Shown: positions 8,126 through 17,403, counted from the first letter of the stretch. The stretch is DNA of 64,000 nt from Litorisediminicola beolgyonensis (GCF_042679605.1 NZ_JBHTMU010000009.1:51158-115157), one strand, 5' to 3'. The notes: a model not told the origin generated them from the letters alone. Numbers and translations: made by a program.

Positions 8126-8839
8126 ATGCGCCTTGTGATGATCCTCGCGCTCTTCGTGCTCTCGTCCGCCTGCAACCGGCTGGAGCAGGTCGGCAAGGCG
8201 CCGGAGTTCACGCCGGTCGAGACATCGGTCGAACGCGACTCGATGATCTATGCCGACCTGCCGTCGAAAGTGGCGGTCGACCGCGCGTCCCTCTGGACCG
8301 CGGGACCGCGATCGCTGCTGGGCGACCGGCGCGCGCTGGCCCGCGGCGACATTCTTACGGTGGTAATCGAGATCGACGAGAAGGCCGAGATCACCAATTC
8401 CACCTCGCGCCAGCGCTCCGCCTCCGAGGACCTTGCGGTCCCGCAACTGCTCGGTTTGCCACAGCGACTGGACGAGTACCTGCCCGAGGGCGCATCGCTC
8501 GCAGATGCGGTCGATCTGAGCGGCAAGAGCCGTTCCAGCGGCGACGGCCAGGTGCGGCGCAAGGAAAAGCTGACGCTGAGGGTCGCCGCAACCGTGGTCG
8601 AAGTGCTGCCAAACGGGGTGCTCGCGATCTCGGGCCGACAGGAAGTGCGGGTGAATTTCGAGATGCGCGAGCTTCTGGTCAGCGGATATGTCCGGCCCGA
8701 GGACATCTCGCGCCTGAACGAGATCACCTACGACAAGATCGCCTCGGCCCGGATCTCCTATGGCGGACGCGGGCAGATCACCGATGTGCAGCAACCGCGC
8801 TACGGCCAACAGGTGCTGGACGTCATCCTTCCGTTCTGA
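8126..8839 (+). CDS. flgH: L-ring lipoprotein FlgH
   Basis: A 237-residue outer-membrane lipoprotein forming the L ring. The lipobox LSSAC places the lipid-bearing cysteine at residue 16. Later 'LARGDILTVVIEIDEKAEITNSTSR' and the 'GVLAISGRQEVRVNFEMRELLVSGYVRPEDI' block with N-x-I-x-Y-D-K-I-A-x-A-R-I-S-Y-G-G-R-G are family landmarks. The ATG at 8126 follows CGGAG inside the end of flgA; a longer in-frame start at 8096 would bury the lipobox and is rejected. Confidence 0.94.
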   Translation: MRLVMILALFVLSSACNRLEQVGKAPEFTPVETSVERDSMIYADLPSKVAVDRASLWTAGPRSLLGDRRALARGDILTVVIEIDEKAEITNSTSRQRSASEDLAVPQLLGLPQRLDEYLPEGASLADAVDLSGKSRSSGDGQVRRKEKLTLRVAATVVEVLPNGVLAISGRQEVRVNFEMRELLVSGYVRPEDISRLNEITYDKIASARISYGGRGQITDVQQPRYGQQVLDVILPF

Positions 8840-8849
8840 GGTCTCCGCG

Positions 8850-9347
8850 ATGAATAAACTCCTCTTGCCGCTGCTTCTGGCACTCCTCGGGACCGGAGGT
8901 GGGGTCGCCGCTGCCTTGCTGATGCCGGACCATACGCCGCCCGAAACCGCCGGGTGCGATCCGCACTCCGCGACGCCCGATCCCGCGCTGCCGTCTGCGG
9001 TTGGCAAGCCGCGCGACACTGGAAATTTCACCTATCTCGATCTCGACAAGCAGTTCATCGTGCCCGTCGTCGAGGATGGCGGCGTGACCGCGATGGTGAT
9101 CCTGTCGCTCAGCCTCGAGATCGACCCGGAGCTGGAGGACATGCTCCTGATCCGCGAACCGAAGCTCCGCGATCTGTTCCTGCAGGTTCTGATCGATCAC
9201 GGCAACGCCGGCCATTTCGGAACCGGTTTCACTCAGACCCGGTCGCTGCAGATCCTGCGCCGCGAGCTTCTGGTCGTCGCGCACCGGATTGGCGGGGATG
9301 GCGTCAACGACGTCCTGATCACCGAGATCGCGCGTCAGGAGACCTGA
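8850..9347 (+). CDS. fliL: FliL-like flagellar motor protein
   Basis: A 165-residue protein with one N-terminal membrane helix (about residues 3-22) and a periplasmic domain. The segment FTYLDLDKQFIVPVVEDGG followed by 'AMVILSLSLEIDPE' and '...LRDLFLQVLIDHG.AG.F' matches the FliL fold's conserved features. FliL sits around the stator and stabilises it. It is the last gene of the flgB operon. Its TGA stop and the stop of the opposite-strand fliJ-like gene meet as TGATCA inside the perfect palindrome ACCTGATCAGGT (9342-9353). Confidence 0.8.
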   Translation: MNKLLLPLLLALLGTGGGVAAALLMPDHTPPETAGCDPHSATPDPALPSAVGKPRDTGNFTYLDLDKQFIVPVVEDGGVTAMVILSLSLEIDPELEDMLLIREPKLRDLFLQVLIDHGNAGHFGTGFTQTRSLQILRRELLVVAHRIGGDGVNDVLITEIARQET

Positions 9348-9773
9348 TCAGGTCGCGCGGTTGCGCTGCCAGAGCTGAAGTCCCACCGAAAGCCGGTCAC
9401 GCTCCTCCGCGGCCAGGCGACGTTTGCGGAGATCGCGCGCCTCGGTCTCGGCCAGAAAGCGCGCCGCCTCGCTGCGGCCCTGCGCCCGCGCCGCGCGTGT
9501 CGCCAGCCCGTCTTCGTTGGCGCGCGCCAGGGCGAGCTTCTGGAGCAGTCCCGCCCGGCGCGTTCCAAGCCAGGTCTGCCAGGCCGTATCGACCCCGGCC
9601 GTTCTGCGGGCCGCATCCTGTCCCTCGCGCGCCAGAGCCTTTCGCTGCAACCGGGCAATCTCGGCAATCTCCGTCTCGAGCGCCGCGATCTTCCTGCGCT
9701 CGATGGCCAGATCCGCAAAGACCGCGTCGCGCTGCAACGCCGCGAGCTTCAGAAGCGTTTCATGATCGCTCAT
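9348..9773 (-). CDS. FliJ-like flagellar protein
   Basis: A 141-residue, highly charged, almost wholly helical protein, likely coiled coil from about residue 10 to 130. There is no signal peptide. Such a protein at the end of an flhA-fliR-flhB operon in Rhodobacterales fits a FliJ-type export helper, but FliJ sequences are poorly conserved and I see no diagnostic motif. The start overlaps the flhB stop (ATGA, 9770-9773). A longer in-frame extension upstream runs antiphase through flhB and is rejected. Confidence 0.55.
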   Translation of the reverse strand: MSDHETLLKLAALQRDAVFADLAIERRKIAALETEIAEIARLQRKALAREGQDAARRTAGVDTAWQTWLGTRRAGLLQKLALARANEDGLATRAARAQGRSEAARFLAETEARDLRKRRLAAEERDRLSVGLQLWQRNRAT

Positions 9774-10861
9774 CGCGACCTCCGTTCCCGGGCCTTGAGG
9801 CGCATCGCCTCCGCGTAGCGGATCGCCGCGGCGACCGCGCGGTAGAGGTCGACCGGAACTTCCTGGCCGCGCGAGACCGTGGCGTAGAGGGCGCGCGCCG
9901 TCGGCGGGTCCGAGCGGATTGGAACGCCCGCGGCTGCCGCGATCTCCCGGATTTTTTGGGCCCGCGCATCGGTGCCCTTGGCCACGCATTCCGGAGCGGC
10001 GCCCGGCTTGCGGCTCCATTTCAACGCCACGGCGTAATGGGTCGGATTGACGAGAACGACGTCCGCGCCCGAGACATCCCGTTGCAGATTGCCCTGCGCG
10101 ACGGCCGCGGCCCGGGCGCGGCGCTGCTGCTTCAGATACGGATCGCCTTCGGCCTCCTTGTGCTCGTCCTGAAGTTCCTTCCGCGACATGCGATTGCGAC
10201 GCAGATGGTCTTTGTGCTGCCAGAGCGCGTCGATGGCTCCGAGCACGATCGCGATCATCAGGACAAGCGTCATGAACCTCAGCAGCACATCGGCGAGCTC
10301 GGCCACGACGCCCGCGGGGGCGAGCGTCATGCTTGAGACAAGCCGGTCCAGCGCGCCGCGCAGAAAGAGCGCGAGGCAAAGCGCGTAGGGCAGCAGCTTC
10401 GCGAAACTCTTGGCGAACTCGAACAGCCCGCGTCGTCCGTATTTGTTCTTGGCGTTGGCGATTGGAGACAGGCGCGACAGCTTCAGCTCGAGCTTCGAGG
10501 GCGTGAACATCAGGCCACGCTGGGCCACCAGCGTAGTCAGCACGAGCGCCGCCGGCAGAAGGATCCAAGGCAGGACCGGCGCTGTGCCGCGCAGCATGAG
10601 CCCGCCGACCGGACCGCTCGATCCGTCTGAGAACAGCGCCCGGGCCAGGCGGTCGGGGTGATCGAGGAACGGCAAGAGCGCGTCGGCCAATCCGGTCAGG
10701 AGCGTCTCGCCGAACAGGGCGGCTGTTGCGAGAAACCCTGCATAGGCGCAGGCGGTCAATAGGTCCGGCGCGCGCGCGATCTCGCCCTTTCGGCGGGCTT
10801 TCTCGAGCTTCTGGGCGGAGGCTTCATGCGATTTGTCCGCCGCGTCGTCTTCGGAGGACAT
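9770..10861 (-). CDS. flhB: Flagellar export switch protein FlhB
   Basis: A 363-residue inner-membrane protein. It has a charged N-terminus (KLEKARRKGEIARAPDL), four membrane helices, and a cytoplasmic domain with the self-cleavage site N-P-T-H in VVLVNPTHYAVALKW. FlhB changes export specificity from rod/hook to filament proteins when the hook is complete. The MSSEDDAADKS start at 10861 shares one base with the fliR stop (TGATG). The longer frame back to 11119 would overlap most of fliR and is not used. Confidence 0.95.
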   Translation of the reverse strand: MSSEDDAADKSHEASAQKLEKARRKGEIARAPDLLTACAYAGFLATAALFGETLLTGLADALLPFLDHPDRLARALFSDGSSGPVGGLMLRGTAPVLPWILLPAALVLTTLVAQRGLMFTPSKLELKLSRLSPIANAKNKYGRRGLFEFAKSFAKLLPYALCLALFLRGALDRLVSSMTLAPAGVVAELADVLLRFMTLVLMIAIVLGAIDALWQHKDHLRRNRMSRKELQDEHKEAEGDPYLKQQRRARAAAVAQGNLQRDVSGADVVLVNPTHYAVALKWSRKPGAAPECVAKGTDARAQKIREIAAAAGVPIRSDPPTARALYATVSRGQEVPVDLYRAVAAAIRYAEAMRLKARERRSR

Positions 10862-11634
10862 CAGCGCGGGCCGAACGGATTGACGAGTAGGAGATCGAGC
10901 CGGGCGAGCCAGATCGACAACAGCATCGGCGTGGCCAGCGCCATCATCGCGACCGCTCCGAATGTGATCACAGGCGCGCCGACGAAGGTCACCATGAGCT
11001 GCGGCATGGCCTTGTTGATGACGCCGAGGGTCAGGTTGTAGAGCGCGGACAGCACCACGAAGGGCGCGGCGAGGCTGAAGGCCAGAGCGAAGGCCTCGGC
11101 CACCTGCGCCGTCCCCCATTGGCCGAGAACCGAGGGTCCCGGAAGCGCTCCGAGGGGCAGGGGGCCGTAGGAGAAGATCAGGAGCTCGGCGACCTTCACA
11201 TGCAGGCCCGTGATCATCATCAGCGCCAGGGCCGAGACGGTGAAGATGTGGCTGAGCGTCGGCAGCGGCTCGCCCGCGGCCCCTCCGAAGAGTTGCGACA
11301 GCGACGTTGCCTGCGCGGCGATCGAGCCCGCGATCTGGAGCGCCATGACGGCAAGTCGCAGCGCGAGCCCCAGGATCAGTCCGGCGCAGGTTTCGGTGAG
11401 GAGATACCAGAACAGGATAGCGAGTGCGGGTTCGGGAAGTTCGTCCAACGGCCAGAGCGCCGGGGCGACGATGGCGGTGAACGCCAGCGCAATGCCGAGG
11501 CGGATGCGCTGGGGCACGCTTCGTTCGCCGAACCCGGGCAACACGGCCATCATTGCGCCAATGCGGAAGAAGACCAGCGCATAGGCCCAGCCTGCCTCCT
11601 GGACCATCGGCACCAGGCTTTCGAGGGCGGTCAT
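10861..11634 (-). CDS. fliR: Flagellar export gate protein FliR
   Basis: A 257-residue membrane protein with about six hydrophobic segments, beginning MTALESLVPMVQEAGWAYAL and carrying 'FFRIGAMMAVLPGFGERSVPQRIRLGIALAFT' and the 'LPTLSHIFTVSALALMMITGLH' region typical of FliR. It completes the FliP5-FliQ4-FliR1 gate. The start overlaps the flhA stop by ATGA (11631-11634) and its stop overlaps flhB, so flhA-fliR-flhB are translationally coupled. Confidence 0.94.
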   Translation of the reverse strand: MTALESLVPMVQEAGWAYALVFFRIGAMMAVLPGFGERSVPQRIRLGIALAFTAIVAPALWPLDELPEPALAILFWYLLTETCAGLILGLALRLAVMALQIAGSIAAQATSLSQLFGGAAGEPLPTLSHIFTVSALALMMITGLHVKVAELLIFSYGPLPLGALPGPSVLGQWGTAQVAEAFALAFSLAAPFVVLSALYNLTLGVINKAMPQLMVTFVGAPVITFGAVAMMALATPMLLSIWLARLDLLLVNPFGPR

Positions 11635-13706
11635 GCCGCGACGGTTCCCACCAGGGACGGTCGCGCGTCGATCCCGATTTCTTCGAAGGAGAGGACCGGG
11701 TTGCCGATGCCTTTGGCCGCCAGAAGCGTCCTCAGGAAACGGCGGCGGCGGGCCGAGGTGACAAGCGCGGGATGGACACCCCGGGTCCCCGCCTCGGCCA
11801 CGGTATCGGCGACCCGACCGGTCAGGGTCTCGAACGTGTCCGGCGGCAGGGCGATGTCGAGGCCCGGGCCGTCGGCGTCGATCTCGTGGGTTCGGAAGGT
11901 CTCTTCCCATTCCGGCGCGAGTTGAATCAGGGGAACCGATCCGTCCGGACGGCGGAGCCCGGAAATGATCTGGAACCCGAGCCGTTGGCGCACGTGTTCG
12001 CAGATCGCCTCGGGCGGCAATTTCGGCGAGCGCAGCTCGGCGATGGCCTCGAGGATCAGCGGCAGGTTCCGGATCGACACCTGTTCCTCGAGGAGGAGCC
12101 GCAGCACCGACAGCAACGTATCGACCTGCACCTTCTCGGGGATGAGCTCGTCGAGAAGGCGGCGGTTCGCCTCTGCGCGCGCGGGATCGGACAGGGACAC
12201 CATCTCGTCCAGGAGACGCCGAAGGCTGCGCAGGGTCAGAAGCCGCGGGAAGTTGCGCTTGGTGATCTCGAGGAGATGGGTCGACAGAACTTCCGCCGGA
12301 GTGACGACTGTCAGACCGTCAAGCGCCGCGGCCTCGCGGGAGGCGGGTTTGATCCAGCGCGCGGGCGCGCCATAGACCGGCTCGGTCACATCACGGCCTT
12401 CGGGCATTTTCGTGTCGTCATCCGGGGCGAGCGCAAGCAGGAGGTCTGGATGCAGGGCACCGCGCGCGACCTCGACCCCCTGGATGCGGATGAGGTATTC
12501 GCCACGGTCGAGCAGCGCCTGATCGGTCAGCCGGATTTCGGGCATGATGAGGCCGAAATGGCTGGCCACATGGGTGCGCATGTTCGCGATGCGGATGTCG
12601 AGCCCGGTCGCCGGATCGAGCACCATCTCCACGAGATCGGCGGCGAACTCGACATGGATGTCGTCGAGATCGAGCATGTCGCCCAACCCCTCCTTGCGGG
12701 TGTCGGGCGCGTCCTGCAGGTCAGGAAGCGCTTGTTCCGCCTTCTGCCGCCGGGTTTTCGTCATCCACGCCGCCGCGCCCAAAACCGCAGCTCCGATTAT
12801 GAAGGGCAGGAAGGGCAGACCGGGCACCAGCGCGAAGAGCGCCATGAGCACGCCGACTGTGGCGAGGGCGGCCGGATGTTTGCCGAGCTGACCCACCAGC
12901 GCAAGGTCGGTCGCGCCGGTCGCCCCTCCGCGCGCCAGAAGAAGCGCAGACGCGATCGAGATGATCACCGCCGGTATCTGGGTCACCAGCCCATCGCCGA
13001 CGGTCAGGATGGCGTAGGTTTCGACCGCGTCGCCGACCGCCATTCCATGGGCGAAAACACCCATTGCGGTTCCCATGATCAGGTTCAGGAGGGTGATCAG
13101 GAGACCTGCCACCGCGTCGCCCTTCACGAATTTCGACGCGCCGTCGAGCGATCCGAAAAAGGTCGTCTCCTGCAGTTCGGTCTCCCGCCGGGCCTTCGCC
13201 TCGGCGTGGTTGATCGCGCCCGCGGACATGTCGCTGTCGATCGCCAGCTGCCGCCCCGGCATCCCGTCGAGCGCGAAGCGCGCACCGACTTCTGCCATGC
13301 GCGCCGCGCCCTTCGTGATCACGGTGAAGTTCACGATCAGCAGGACACCGAAGACGACGAGACCCAGGAACACGCTGCCGCCCATGACGAAACTCGCGAA
13401 CCCGGCGATCACGTCTCCGGCGGCATCAGGACCCTGATGTCCCTGGCCGATGATGAGCTTCGTCGAACTGACGTTCAGCGCGAGCCTCAGCATGAGCGAC
13501 GCGAGGAGCACCGTCGGAAAGGCCGAGAAATCCAGGGGCCGTTCGATGAAGAGCGTCACGGTAAAGATCAGGATCGCCAGCGCGAACGAGGCCGCGAGCC
13601 CGATGTCGAGGACCGCAGCAGGCATCGGCAGAATCATCATCGCGATGACGGCCATCAGCGCGAGCGCGAGAAGGACCGTTGGCTGGAAGAGCGCGGCTGT
13701 CTTCAT
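11631..13706 (-). CDS. flhA: Flagellar export gate protein FlhA
   Basis: A 691-residue membrane protein with eight predicted helices in the first ~330 residues and a large cytoplasmic domain. Landmarks are 'FPTVLLASLMLRLALNVSSTKLIIG', 'ARFALDGMPGRQLAIDSDMSAGAI' (the FHIPEP region) and the 'VEMVLDPATGLDIRI' start of the soluble domain. FlhA forms the nonameric ring that binds chaperone-substrate complexes. The ATG at 13706 overlaps the upstream transglycosylase stop (ATGA). The residues before it in the same frame belong to antiphase sequence. Confidence 0.96.
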   Translation of the reverse strand: MKTAALFQPTVLLALALMAVIAMMILPMPAAVLDIGLAASFALAILIFTVTLFIERPLDFSAFPTVLLASLMLRLALNVSSTKLIIGQGHQGPDAAGDVIAGFASFVMGGSVFLGLVVFGVLLIVNFTVITKGAARMAEVGARFALDGMPGRQLAIDSDMSAGAINHAEAKARRETELQETTFFGSLDGASKFVKGDAVAGLLITLLNLIMGTAMGVFAHGMAVGDAVETYAILTVGDGLVTQIPAVIISIASALLLARGGATGATDLALVGQLGKHPAALATVGVLMALFALVPGLPFLPFIIGAAVLGAAAWMTKTRRQKAEQALPDLQDAPDTRKEGLGDMLDLDDIHVEFAADLVEMVLDPATGLDIRIANMRTHVASHFGLIMPEIRLTDQALLDRGEYLIRIQGVEVARGALHPDLLLALAPDDDTKMPEGRDVTEPVYGAPARWIKPASREAAALDGLTVVTPAEVLSTHLLEITKRNFPRLLTLRSLRRLLDEMVSLSDPARAEANRRLLDELIPEKVQVDTLLSVLRLLLEEQVSIRNLPLILEAIAELRSPKLPPEAICEHVRQRLGFQIISGLRRPDGSVPLIQLAPEWEETFRTHEIDADGPGLDIALPPDTFETLTGRVADTVAEAGTRGVHPALVTSARRRRFLRTLLAAKGIGNPVLSFEEIGIDARPSLVGTVAA

Positions 13707-14434
13707 CGTTGATCTCCCGACAGAGACCAGAACGGGCGCGCGGATGTGCCCAGCGATACGAGCGAGGCCGAGGCGGTCACGCTGTTTTCCGCAGGAGGTC
13801 TCAGAAGCGGGAATGCGGAAGCCCGGGTGTTGGTTGATCTTTCGGCTAAGGCGTGGAGTGGTTCGGGCGTTTTTTTCAAATTGCGACGTATTTTCTTGAG
13901 CCGAGCGAGATAGGGCGCGGCGTGACGTTCGGTTCGGCTGTGAAAAGCGCCAACCGCCAAGTCCCAATCGGAGAGTTCGGCATGCAGGCTGCGCAGAAAA
14001 CGCGCCGCATAGCGTGCGTTGGCGAGCGGTTCCAGCATCTCGTGGTCGGTGGAGAAATGTCGGCCATGCCACTTCAGATTGATCTGAAAACAACCGACAT
14101 CAATGCTTGTGGTGCCGCTTGCGCGGGCCATCCGAAGAGCGTCAAGCGCATCGGTGCGTGAGCGAAACCATTGGCCGTCACCCGCAACATTCAGGGTCCA
14201 CGGCCATGGAACCAACGCGCCGTCCATAGGGCGCCCCGTCTCTGTCCGAGTAAGCGCCCTCAAAAGGTTCTTGGGCAGCCCATACTCTTCGGCGGCCAGG
14301 TCGGCCGCGGTGTCACATTGATCTCGCTCCGGGACCGTCACGGTCGTCGCTTGGACTGTCGATGCAACTGCCGCGACAAGGAGCAATCCTGATATCTGGA
14401 AGAAGATTCTCAGAACGGCTTTTGGTGAGAGCAT
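13703..14434 (-). CDS. Periplasmic SLT-type lytic transglycosylase of the flagellar operon
   Basis: A 243-residue protein with a signal peptide (MLSPKAVLRIFFQISGLLLVAAVASTVQA) and an SLT fold. The catalytic glutamate is probably in LLRALTRTETGRPM, followed by 'S.DVGCFQINLKWHG.HF' and 'NARYAARFL..LH.....W..AVGAFHS', the usual GFQ-type and AVAAYHAG-type positions. It cuts peptidoglycan, most likely to let the rod through, comparable in role to SltF of Rhodobacter sphaeroides. About 70 residues after the domain are low-complexity and Ser/Arg-rich. It is coupled to flhA by ATGA and lies 39 bases after the unknown secreted-protein gene. Confidence 0.82.
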   Translation of the reverse strand: MLSPKAVLRIFFQISGLLLVAAVASTVQATTVTVPERDQCDTAADLAAEEYGLPKNLLRALTRTETGRPMDGALVPWPWTLNVAGDGQWFRSRTDALDALRMARASGTTSIDVGCFQINLKWHGRHFSTDHEMLEPLANARYAARFLRSLHAELSDWDLAVGAFHSRTERHAAPYLARLKKIRRNLKKTPEPLHALAERSTNTRASAFPLLRPPAENSVTASASLVSLGTSARPFWSLSGDQR

Positions 14435-14473
14435 TCTGCTACTCCGGTATTTGAGCGATAGCGTTTGGAAGAG

Positions 14474-16540
14474 TCAGGGTTCCGGCGAGACCGGCTTTCC
14501 AACTGTGCCATCGCTCGGCTTGACGGGGTCTGTTTCGGCCAGGAGGCCTTTCAGAATATCTCTCGCTCCTTCACTCTCGCTCAAAAGGCTATCGATAACG
14601 CTGAGCGGCGTGTCGTCCTGTGGGTTCAGGCGTGGATGCGACCCGGCCAATCGAGCCGCGTTCGAGATGCTCGCTGGCGCGGCGTCCTCAAGGCGCTCCC
14701 ACCGACCTGCGCGGAGTGATGCATCAGTTGGAGACGCAATCGCCTCATTTGCCGTCAGGCGATCGATCACGTAATCCTGATCGCCCATTGCGATGCGCGC
14801 TGCGAGGCGAAGCGCGTCGGCTTCAGGCCCTTGCAGTCCCGCGATCCGAATTTCAGCCTCTTCGGCATTTCCAGCAGCAAGGGCAGCACGCGCGTAAAGT
14901 AACTGGCGTTCTCGAGATGTTGCCGGATTCGACAGGGCGGCCAGCAGCGTCTCCGCTTCGCGACCCAGCCCAGTGTCGATCAGGCGCGCAACGAGAGAAA
15001 GGCGCGGCCCTTCCGGGAGTTCCTGGTGCGTCGCGAGAATGTCCAGTCTCTCCAGGATGAAGTCCAGCATACGCGCATTGTCCGGGTCCTTCGCGGCCGA
15101 CAGCATCGCGTCACGGGAGAGACGTCGCCGCGCATTTTCCGTTATCGATATCTCGCCCGACAGCGCTCGGTCGAAACCAAGCGCATAGTTTCCCGAAGCG
15201 ATGGTCGCAACAATCGAGGCGATTTCGAGCGCCTCGGCCTCCGTGTCGCTGTGCTCTCTTTGCAGAGTTTGCGCCAGGATTGCGGCACTATTCGCATTCT
15301 GATCCTGAACCTGTTCCGCAAGAGCACCCAGAGCACGCGCGGCGACCAACTCGTCCGCAGACGCTGTGAGCTTGGCGAGTGAAGTCGGGTCATCTGCCGT
15401 TTCGACACGAGCCGCAGGGCTGTCGAGTCTTGGGCTACGTTCCAGGCGTGAAAGAATTGCTGCACTTGCGTCCGGTAGCCCGTGCCCCTCCAGTCGTGAG
15501 GAGAGCTCGGGTCCGAGAATTCGCCTGAGCGGCTCCGGCCAGCTGTCAAACGCGCTCAATACTTCGGTCCCATTCAGGCTGCCCTGGGGTAACTTGTCCG
15601 AAAACGCACTCCAAAGCGCTGCTTCCGGATCACAGGCCAAAAGAGATTGGGCGAGTTCGGTTTCAATAAAGCCGGTTTCAATAATATCCGCGATCACGAG
15701 CAAGGGGCTCGCCGCATCTTTGGTAAGAAACTCCGTAGTTCCCCGCGCTTCGGCAACTAGGCCAGCGGCCAAGAACAATCTTGCAAGTTCGTCCGCTTTC
15801 GCGGGGAGTCCGGTTCCATCTACTAATTGAGCGCGAGAGGTAGCGATTTCAGACCTTAGATCTGATGCGATTTGGTTTCGTGAAATATTAAACTGAGCGC
15901 AGCTTTCTTTCTTTGTGCTAATCTCTGCTGTTTCCTCAAATTTCGAAATTGGTTTGATTTTTGAAGTTGCGTCCGGCTGAAGATAACCTGATAATACACC
16001 TTTAAGGATTTTTCTTTTAATTTTCTGGCGGTATAGTGGTGGCTGAAGCTGCTCGTTCGTCTTAATGCTATTCTCTTTTGTATCTTCAAGGGATTCAATA
16101 AGGGATGCTGTAGTGTGGCTTGAATTCATCGGAATGATAACGCGTGGATCAACCATTTTTGGGATGTTGACTTCTTTTGCCAGCGTAAAGTTTGGAATAA
16201 CGTCGATCGCTGCATATTTTTCTTCTACGGAGAAGCTTTCTAGGTGGCAGTCACAGGAGATTTTTATTTCAAGTCCGCGATTCGTCCATTCGAGCCCTGA
16301 GAGTCGGTTTCTATTTATTTTTGCAAAAGCATTGGCAAGTTCTGGCCTTTCGATTTCCGATTGAAATTGCATGAGGAACTCATTTTCTCGCAGCCCAGGC
16401 ACAAGCGTCCACGAGACGCCTTGGTCATGCGGAACTACGATCCGAGTGAAGGTTCCGTGCTCACCCGTCATGACTTGCGCAGAAGAGCTTGGATCGGCCA
16501 AATTGATACCGAGAAAAATAAAAGGAGCCAGATACTTCAT
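14474..16540 (-). CDS. Unknown secreted protein coupled to motA
   Basis: A 688-residue protein I cannot assign to a named family. It starts with a signal peptide (MKYLAPFIFLGINLADPSSSA). Residues ~25-110 look beta-rich, with 'TRIVVPHDQGVSWTLVP' and an 'LEIKISCDCHLESFSV' stretch, resembling AMIN-type periplasmic domains. A Lys/Thr-rich linker (to ~220) follows, and then ~450 residues of Ala/Leu/Glu-rich helices that look like TPR-type repeats. The start overlaps the motA stop and a transglycosylase gene follows, so a role in stator or rod-periplasm assembly is likely. Bases ~15,850-16,350 are strikingly AT-rich (20 G+C of 60 at 15901-15960) against a G+C-rich window. Confidence 0.6.
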   Translation of the reverse strand: MKYLAPFIFLGINLADPSSSAQVMTGEHGTFTRIVVPHDQGVSWTLVPGLRENEFLMQFQSEIERPELANAFAKINRNRLSGLEWTNRGLEIKISCDCHLESFSVEEKYAAIDVIPNFTLAKEVNIPKMVDPRVIIPMNSSHTTASLIESLEDTKENSIKTNEQLQPPLYRQKIKRKILKGVLSGYLQPDATSKIKPISKFEETAEISTKKESCAQFNISRNQIASDLRSEIATSRAQLVDGTGLPAKADELARLFLAAGLVAEARGTTEFLTKDAASPLLVIADIIETGFIETELAQSLLACDPEAALWSAFSDKLPQGSLNGTEVLSAFDSWPEPLRRILGPELSSRLEGHGLPDASAAILSRLERSPRLDSPAARVETADDPTSLAKLTASADELVAARALGALAEQVQDQNANSAAILAQTLQREHSDTEAEALEIASIVATIASGNYALGFDRALSGEISITENARRRLSRDAMLSAAKDPDNARMLDFILERLDILATHQELPEGPRLSLVARLIDTGLGREAETLLAALSNPATSRERQLLYARAALAAGNAEEAEIRIAGLQGPEADALRLAARIAMGDQDYVIDRLTANEAIASPTDASLRAGRWERLEDAAPASISNAARLAGSHPRLNPQDDTPLSVIDSLLSESEGARDILKGLLAETDPVKPSDGTVGKPVSPEP

Positions 16541-17403
16541 GCTGCCGACTTTAAGTTACGAAGTGCGCTTTCAAGCTCCGAGAAGCTCGGCCGGCAGTGA
16601 ATAGGTGTGTGCTGGCGACCAACCTCAATGCAGATATTGGTCGGATGTTCATATAGATTGGCGATTAGTACTTCCCTGATTAGTTGGTAGAAGTTGGAAT
16701 CCTCTTCGGCAATTGCCTTCAGTTTTGTCGCAAAGGGTGCCACCAGGCCATACGCAAGAAATACTCCTAGAAATGTGCCGACGAGTGCGCCACCGATGAG
16801 TTTCCCAAGAACTTCTGGTGGTTGATCAATAGAGCCCATTGTTTTGATTACGCCCAAGACGGCGGCAACGATACCGAGCGCGGGTAATCCGTCCGCCATT
16901 GTTTGAAGTGCATGGCTTGGCATCAGAGCATGATGAATATGAGCATCGATCCGGTTGTCCAGAATTTCTTCGACTTGGTTTGGGTCATCGTAATTCATTG
17001 ATGCGGAGCGCAGTGTATCGCAGATTAACTCCACAGCTTCGTGATCGTTAAGTATCTTGGGGTATTTTTTAAAAATTTCTGAGTTTTCAGGTTCTTCTAT
17101 GTGCAGCTCAAGTGCGACCGGGCTGTGTCGCGCCACACGCATAACTTCGAACATCAGACACAAAAGATCGCGATAATCAGTTGAGTGCCACTTCGGTCCC
17201 TTGAAGACTTTTCTTATGTCTTTCAAAGTTTGCCTTACAAGGGGCATGTCGTTTCCGATCAGGAATGATCCGGTTGCCGCGCCTCCTATAATCATCAATT
17301 CAAAGGGAAGTGATTTCAGGATAATTGCCATCTTTCCACCAGCGAGCAGATAGCCGCCGAAGACCATTGCAAATGTGAGGACGATTCCAATCAAACCGTG
17401 CAT
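16537..17403 (-). CDS. motA: Flagellar stator protein MotA
   Basis: A 288-residue, four-helix membrane protein. It begins MHGLIGIVLTFAMVFGGYLLAGG, has 'LPFELMIIGGAATGSFLIGN' and the cytoplasmic loop 'DYRDLLCLMFEVMRVARHSPVALELHIEEPE', and ends with 'ADGLPALGIVAAVLGVIKTMGSI' and 'GGALVGTFLGVFLAYGLVAPFA'. This is the MotA of ion-driven stators, pairing with the MotB encoded at 22.4 kb. Unusually, motA and motB are separated by five genes (flgI, L, K, E). Codon use here is more AT-rich than in flhA or flgE. It starts 45 bases after flgI. Confidence 0.95.
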   Translation of the reverse strand: MHGLIGIVLTFAMVFGGYLLAGGKMAIILKSLPFELMIIGGAATGSFLIGNDMPLVRQTLKDIRKVFKGPKWHSTDYRDLLCLMFEVMRVARHSPVALELHIEEPENSEIFKKYPKILNDHEAVELICDTLRSASMNYDDPNQVEEILDNRIDAHIHHALMPSHALQTMADGLPALGIVAAVLGVIKTMGSIDQPPEVLGKLIGGALVGTFLGVFLAYGLVAPFATKLKAIAEEDSNFYQLIREVLIANLYEHPTNICIEVGRQHTPIHCRPSFSELESALRNLKSAA

